From assembly GCA_050485905.1 (NCBI GenBank), contig JBJHCH010000074.1, positions 1-18,817 of the forward strand: 18,817 nt of DNA, in the 5' to 3' direction. Both the position numbers and the translations under genes were made by a program. The notes below the pieces were generated by a model that worked only from the letters and a program-made list of their open reading frames with translations, was not told the origin of the DNA and did no database searches. Within the stretch, counting starts at the first letter, position 1. Each line of letters begins with the position of its first letter. Origin of the DNA: JAWLCA01 sp050485905. GTDB lineage: Bacteria; Pseudomonadota; Alphaproteobacteria; Rhodobacterales; Rhodobacteraceae. Positions 14,647 to 18,817 of this stretch are shown here, in pieces.

Positions 14647-16533
14647 TCAACGGCGGTTGTCCACGCAGGCCTCGATCGCGGGCAGAAGCGGAACCGCGGC
14701 GGGGAACAGCGCTATACCCTTGCCGCGCCCATCGCCATCGATCCAGCGTTCGTTCAGGATGTACGTCGCCCAGGCGTCCGGGTCGATCTCCTCGGGCGCA
14801 ACGACGGCGAGGTCGGGGTACCAGACCTGATCGTTGATCATCGAGTTGATCTCTCGGTATCGGGCGATCGCCGCCGGATCGTTCGATGCGCGCGCCGCAT
14901 CGTAGAGGTCCGCCAGCGCGCGGACCGCCGCCAGCATCCGCTCGATATGGGCGGTCAGGGCGGGGGCAAGGTCGGGTTCGACGAGGATCGCGTCCAGCGC
15001 GCAGCCGGCCTGGGTCATCGACAGGTCCAGCCGGTAGGCAAGGTTGGCGTAGAACTCGTCGAAGGCGGCAGGGAAGCCGGGGCCGACGCGGAGGTAGCGC
15101 CGCGTCACAGGGGCACCGGCGCGCTCGCCTGAGATCTCCAGCAGGTTGCCCGAGTGACGCCACTCCCAGTCGTCCGCGGCGATCTGCAGCTCCGCCCATG
15201 CGGCGGCAAAGCGGTCGCCGAGCCAGGGCGGCGTCACCTGCTCGGCCTCGACGATGGCAAGGCGCGTGCCGTCGAGTGTGAGTTGGCCGCGCAGCACCTC
15301 GACTGGATAGGCGCAGAACGGCAGGGTGGAATCGGCGGCGCAGGGCGCACCGATGTCGGGATCGTCACGGTAGAGGAAGACCGAAATTACACCATCTCGC
15401 GCGATCTGAAGCACTTCGAGATGGTCCGGCAACTGGAGTGACTCGTCCCCGGCCGCGCCAGCCGGGCGCATCATCGCGGCAGGATCGTTCCTCATTCCGA
15501 ATGCGTGCATCCAGATGCCGGCGAGGCCCTCGTCGTCGCCGACGGGCTCTGGCAGCAAGCCGGAAGAGATCAGCGCGGCGACGTCGGGCGGTGGCAGCTC
15601 CGGCAACTCTGCCGCCAGCGGCAGGACCGGCGCGTGCAGCACCTCGTCGCAGTCGCGCATGGCGTCCCAGACGGGTTCGGCCGCCGGGAACAGGGGCCCA
15701 AAGTCCCCGAATGCCGCCCAGCGCATGGTGTCGACGAGCGCCGCCCATCCCTCAGCGTCGAAACCCTCGGGCGCCGATGCAGGGTCGCCGCGCACCTGCC
15801 GGACGAAGATGACCGAGGCCGCGTCGGTGTCCTCCTCGGTCAGCGGATCGCCCGCCGCGGCGCGACCACGGGCCTCGCGCTGCATCTCGTGGATCACAGG
15901 TACGGTAGTGGCCAGATGCGCGGTGAACTCGGCACGCAGGCCAGGATCGGCGAGGATCACGTCGAGCCCGCAAACTGTAGCCGAAAGCGGCTGCCTGTGG
16001 ACGAAGGTGAGAAAGCCGAATAGCTGCGTGTCGAACTCCGGCCCGTCGCGGTGGTAGAGCCGGGTGAGCCGGAAGCCCATCCCGCCTCGGTCGATCACCC
16101 GGGTCACCGCCAGCCGATCGCCGTCGAGTGCGAATTCCCAGCCGAGGGGGGAGAGGGCACTGCTCTCCTGCCAGTTCTCGACCTCGCGTGGATCGTCGAA
16201 GGGCGCGGCGAGTGCCGCATCGGACAGGATACTGAAGCGGCCGTCAGGGTCTGCTGCGACCCGGCCGCGGGCGATATTGACGGGATTGGTGCAATCCGCG
16301 CGCTCGGGATCGGGGTGCACGGGATCGACGCAGGTCACGTCGAGAAGCGGAGGCATGCGCCAGACCTCGACCGTGACCGCACCGTCGGGTGCGATGTCGA
16401 GCACCTCGAGATGCTCCTCGACATCGGCGAAAAGGTTCGGCCCGACCGAGACCCAGCGCCCGGCCAGATCGGCAGTCGCTGGTAGCGGCATGACAAGAGG
16501 GAGGACGGCGAACGGTACGGCACGAAGGAACAT
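14647..16533 (-). CDS. Exported protein made of two full-length tandem repeats, unknown function
   Basis: The product is 628 residues with a signal peptide (MFLRAVPFAVLPLVMPLPAT, cut expected after Ala21), so it is probably periplasmic or secreted. Two repeats, about 22-300 and 336-628, align along their length: LAGRW/LAGIW, HLEVLDIAPDG/HLEVLQIARDG, RLTRLYHRDGP/PVTRRYLRVGP, CGLDVILADP/CALDAILVEP, TAHL/TAHI, LFPAAEPV/LFPAAVPL. Each repeat has four cysteines at matching places: 68, 81, 188, 295 and 398, 407, 511, 623. I infer two disulfides per repeat. I do not recognise the family and saw no catalytic motif. The ATG at 16533 starts the signal peptide; an upstream in-frame ATG (16662) would bury it. 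Neighbours on the same strand are envelope genes. Confidence 0.85.
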   Translation of the reverse strand: MFLRAVPFAVLPLVMPLPATADLAGRWVSVGPNLFADVEEHLEVLDIAPDGAVTVEVWRMPPLLDVTCVDPVHPDPERADCTNPVNIARGRVAADPDGRFSILSDAALAAPFDDPREVENWQESSALSPLGWEFALDGDRLAVTRVIDRGGMGFRLTRLYHRDGPEFDTQLFGFLTFVHRQPLSATVCGLDVILADPGLRAEFTAHLATTVPVIHEMQREARGRAAAGDPLTEEDTDAASVIFVRQVRGDPASAPEGFDAEGWAALVDTMRWAAFGDFGPLFPAAEPVWDAMRDCDEVLHAPVLPLAAELPELPPPDVAALISSGLLPEPVGDDEGLAGIWMHAFGMRNDPAAMMRPAGAAGDESLQLPDHLEVLQIARDGVISVFLYRDDPDIGAPCAADSTLPFCAYPVEVLRGQLTLDGTRLAIVEAEQVTPPWLGDRFAAAWAELQIAADDWEWRHSGNLLEISGERAGAPVTRRYLRVGPGFPAAFDEFYANLAYRLDLSMTQAGCALDAILVEPDLAPALTAHIERMLAAVRALADLYDAARASNDPAAIARYREINSMINDQVWYPDLAVVAPEEIDPDAWATYILNERWIDGDGRGKGIALFPAAVPLLPAIEACVDNRR

Positions 16534-17040
16534 CGGGTGACCCTTTCGCGGTGCAGATGTCCAATGCTGACCTGATTCAATCCTGACCGACAAGCGAAAT
16601 CCGCGCGCGGTGCATGGCGCCGGCGGTATCGCGGCGTTCGATGCACACAGATCCTGCGTCAAGAAACTTGGCCTACAGAAACGGTGTCGCTGTCCTCGAG
16701 ACTAGGCGGAGCGATCAGCACCACCGGCGGCACCCAAGACACAACCGCGTCGATCTCGACTAGGGAACCACTTGCGCTGCATCTCATTCTTCGCCGTCAC
16801 ATCGAGCAGTACGGGTCAAACAGATTCTGCCGGCGCTGGTAGCGCCTTTGGAAGCTATGGATAGCTATGCCACAAAACGCAGAGGTTGCAGGTTCTCGGG
16901 CAATATCTAGCTTCCCCACGCTTTTCGAGTAGCTTTGCCGCGGCATCTGCGGGAAGGCACAATACCCGCTGTCTGAGCCGCCGGTTCTAGGCACTACCCC
17001 GAACTGGTAGGGCGAAGGGTCCGGGACGGAGGCCTCTCAG
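16534..17040. other. Gap without a convincing gene (507 bp)
   Basis: This gap lies between the tandem-repeat protein start and the transglycosylase stop. No credible gene was found. A minus-strand frame at about 16670-16790 reads LVEIDAVVSWVPP then VVLIAPP, which faintly recalls the VVPWxxLVALIEPxYP segment near the N-terminus of some IS5-type transposases. It is short and crossed by a stop, so it is at most a scar. The region just upstream of 16533 should hold the promoter of the repeat protein, but no clear elements were seen. Confidence 0.4.
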
Positions 17041-18186
17041 TCACAGCAGACTTTGCAGCAGCGCCGGCGACGGTGTCCCGGTCGCAGGCAAACCTCGGCT
17101 TGCCTGATAAGAGCGGATCGCGGCTTCGGTGTTTCTGCCGATCACCCCGTCCGCACCCTGGGTGTCGAAGCCCCGTGCCGTAAGTCGCTCCTGCAGGGCG
17201 ATCCGGTCCGCCTTGGTCAGCCCGTTGGCATCGTGCGGGAAGCTGCCCCGCAGCGGTCCCGCCCCCCCGATCCGGTCGGCCAGGTGCCCGACACCGATCG
17301 CGTAGGCATCGGAGTTGTTGTAGCGCTTGATCACGCGGAAATTGGTGGTCGTGGCGAAGCGGGGGCCGCCCGGTTGTGGCTGGATGACCGTGCCCGAGGG
17401 CGCCCCCGCTCCAACCTCGCCCCCCCATCGCAGCCCGCGGGTCCAGCCGTTGCGCTGCAGGTAGGACGCCGCCGAGGCCAGCGCGTCGCTCGGGTCATCC
17501 GACCAGATGTCACGCCGGCCGTTCCCGGTGAAATCCACCGCGAACTGCAGGTAGGAGGTGGGAATGAATTGCGTGTGGCCCATCGCGCCGGCCCAGCTGC
17601 CGGTCATGCGCGCGGGCTCGACATCGCCGTTCTGCAGGATCCGCAGCGCCGCGATCAGCTGCTGCTCGAAGAACTGCCCGCGCCGCCCGTCGAAGGCCAA
17701 TGTCGAAGTGGCCGAGATCACCGGCACCTCCCCCCGCCGTTCGCCATAGAAGCTCTCAAGCCCCCAGATCGCCGTGATGATCTCGGCCTCTACGCCGAAG
17801 CGATCCTCGGTCGCACTCAGCGTCCGGCGATGCCGCGCCAGGGCCGCGCGCCCTTTCTGCACACGCTCGTCGGACACGGCGATGGACAGGTAGTCCTCCA
17901 GCGTGCGGCTGAACTCGGTCTGGTTGCGGTCGCGCGTCACCACGCCGGGCAGATAGCCGGTGCCCGAAAATGCCGCGCCCAGCGTGGATTGCGAGATCCC
18001 CTGCGCAGCCGCTCGGCCCCGGAACGACGCTACCCAGGTGTCATAGTCGCCGTTGGGCACCGGGCGCAGGTCGTCCGGCAGGGCCGCCCGGGTGCTGGGG
18101 CCCACGCGGCCCGGACCGGACGGCGCGCAGGCCACGAGGCCAAGGGACGCGAGCCCCAGCCCGAACAGGCGTCGACTGATCTGCAT
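17041..18186 (-). CDS. MltB-type lytic murein transglycosylase lipoprotein
   Basis: The product is 381 residues. The N-terminus MQISRRLFGLGLASLGLVAC carries a lipobox (LVAC, Cys20) and a twin-arginine-like SRRLFG, so it is likely a lipoprotein of the outer membrane periplasmic face. The SLT/MltB (GH103) catalytic domain spans about 45-310, with the expected catalytic Glu144 in IWGLESFYGER and the supporting motifs GSWAGAMGHTQFIPTSYLQF and FTGNGRRDIW. A peptidoglycan-binding domain occupies about 323-381 (LQERLTARGF, DGVIGRNTEAAIRSYQ). It cleaves glycan strands to anhydro-muropeptides. The chosen ATG follows AGGTGAT; the longer frame to 18339 would place the signal peptide internally. Confidence 0.92.
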   Translation of the reverse strand: MQISRRLFGLGLASLGLVACAPSGPGRVGPSTRAALPDDLRPVPNGDYDTWVASFRGRAAAQGISQSTLGAAFSGTGYLPGVVTRDRNQTEFSRTLEDYLSIAVSDERVQKGRAALARHRRTLSATEDRFGVEAEIITAIWGLESFYGERRGEVPVISATSTLAFDGRRGQFFEQQLIAALRILQNGDVEPARMTGSWAGAMGHTQFIPTSYLQFAVDFTGNGRRDIWSDDPSDALASAASYLQRNGWTRGLRWGGEVGAGAPSGTVIQPQPGGPRFATTTNFRVIKRYNNSDAYAIGVGHLADRIGGAGPLRGSFPHDANGLTKADRIALQERLTARGFDTQGADGVIGRNTEAAIRSYQASRGLPATGTPSPALLQSLL

Positions 18187-18654
18187 GGGACTGATCACCT
18201 CTCGATGCTTTTTCGCGTACGATGCAACTTGCCCGCTGCGCACACAATGACAAAGCGCCGGATTTGCGCGATCGTGACGAGACGCTGGCGGCGTCGGTGT
18301 CGACCCCCGACCGGACAGCGCGGTCTCGACAGTCCGCACCCATTCCCAGGAAATGGCCCGTTGCGCAGACGAGGCGATCCTGACCTGCGGCGCGACGAGC
18401 CAGCGGCGGCCACCCGTCTAAACTTTGCGCTAGCCGATAACCTTGGTGGCGCACCTCCGCCAGCGTTCGCAGAGCTCGCCACTACTGCAACGCTGCGTCG
18501 AACTGGCTGCCCGGGTTGAATGGACGTTCTAGCCATACGCACCAACAGCGCCGCCGCAGCTGCATGGGTCCGCTCTCCGACCTTTGAGTCAGCACGTGTC
18601 GGCTTCTGGTACATCTGCACCATTGGGTGATGTTGGTGCCGCGCAGTTCATGGG
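18187..18654. other. Gap between transglycosylase start and right-hand IS5 end (468 bp)
   Basis: No convincing gene, RNA or repeat was seen here. The promoter of the transglycosylase gene should lie in the first 150 bp. Open frames on both strands look like random translations. Immediately left of 18655 the sequence is the insertion target of the right-hand IS5 copy. Confidence 0.5.
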
Positions 18655-18817
18655 GGCTCTGTTGCACAAATCCCGTGAGGGATTCATCTCGTGAATCCAG
18701 CGTGGTAGCCGGGATGCATGAGCAGACCCACACCCCCGACCTACAAGACCAGGAACTGGCCAGCCTACAATGAAGCGCTCAAGCGCCGGGGCTCGCTGAC
18801 GATCTGGTTCGACCCCG
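18655..18817 (+). mobile_element. IS5-family element (IS903-like), left end, continues past the window
   Basis: The element starts at about 18655 with GGCTCTGTTGCACAAATCCC, a typical end of the IS903 group of IS5. The transposase starts 63 bp later and runs off the window. It is oriented opposite to the truncated copy at 190-458, so the two left ends face each other across about 18.2 kb. Confidence 0.85.
18718..18817 (+). CDS. IS5-family transposase, N-terminus (partial at window edge)
   Basis: The 33 visible residues begin MSRPTPPTYKTRNW and continue WPAYNEALKRRGSLTIWFDP. They are identical to the truncated copy at 147-392 except for Arg instead of Lys at residue 3. The nucleotide sequence from this ATG to the window end differs from that copy at a single base. 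Whether the rest of the gene is intact lies outside the window. Confidence 0.85.
   Translation, partial: MSRPTPPTYKTRNWPAYNEALKRRGSLTIWFDP

Noticed and set aside
16670..16790. Possible IS5-type transposase N-terminal scar on the minus strand
   Set aside because: Only about 20 residues resemble the VVPW..LVALIEP segment and a stop interrupts the region; mentioned in the gap entry but not called.
16820..16910. tRNA-like fold in the gap before the transglycosylase
   Set aside because: No consistent acceptor stem, T-loop or anticodon arm could be formed.
17053..18519. 488-codon plus-strand frame opposite the transglycosylase
   Set aside because: Arg/Pro-rich shadow of a clearly coding minus-strand gene.
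190..18817. Composite transposon bounded by the two IS5 copies
   Set aside because: The left copy has lost its 3' end and the two left ends differ in sequence, so they cannot act as a matched pair; the enclosed genes also look like unrelated ordinary loci.

Overview
The window looks like an accessory, insertion-sequence-rich stretch of a GC-rich alphaproteobacterium, most likely Rhodobacteraceae (Paracoccus/Roseobacter-like). The reasons are high GC with GC-ending codons, a surface protein ending in a VPLPA-type sorting tail, IS types common in that family, and the general style of the transporter and envelope genes. Whether it is chromosomal or plasmid-borne cannot be told from the sequence.

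Layout. (1) 1-460: a broken IS5-family element (transposase on the minus strand) has cut a LysE/RhtB-type exporter gene (459-780, minus). (2) 895-6256, plus strand: a LysR-type regulator divergent from the broken exporter, a pirin, a fusion of a DUF5996-like domain to a small GNAT acetyltransferase, and a CPA2 (Kef-type) cation:proton antiporter with an RCK/TrkA-N domain. (3) 6310-6877: the decayed 3' half of an IS256-family element. (4) 10907-6941, minus strand: an apparent operon with a D-2-hydroxyacid dehydrogenase, then a ribose/fructose-type ABC importer (binding protein, permease, single-domain ATPase). It has a strong stem-loop after the binding-protein gene and a 10-G tract inside the permease gene. 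(5) 10937-12705: an IS graveyard made of an IS3 remnant ending 30 bp before the dehydrogenase, a truncated unknown gene, an IS5 (IS427-like) element whose transposase carries a 35-bp palindromic insertion, and a probable serine-recombinase tail. (6) 12928-18186, minus strand: envelope genes, namely a VPLPA-CTERM exported protein, a 628-residue exported protein built of two full-length tandem repeats with matching cysteines, and an MltB-type lytic transglycosylase lipoprotein. (7) 18655 to the end: the 5' end of a second IS5-family copy, inverted relative to the first.

How the parts fit. The regulator and exporter look like a former divergent regulator-target pair, now broken. The dehydrogenase and ABC importer probably take up and oxidise or reduce one small carbohydrate or hydroxyacid, but the substrate is unknown and IS3 has replaced the native upstream DNA. 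The right-hand genes share an envelope location but are separated by long gaps and need not form an operon. The least ordinary items are the tandem-repeat periplasmic protein, the DUF5996-GNAT fusion, the palindromic insertion in the IS5 transposase and the G-tract in the permease. No defence system, CRISPR array, tRNA or rRNA was seen.
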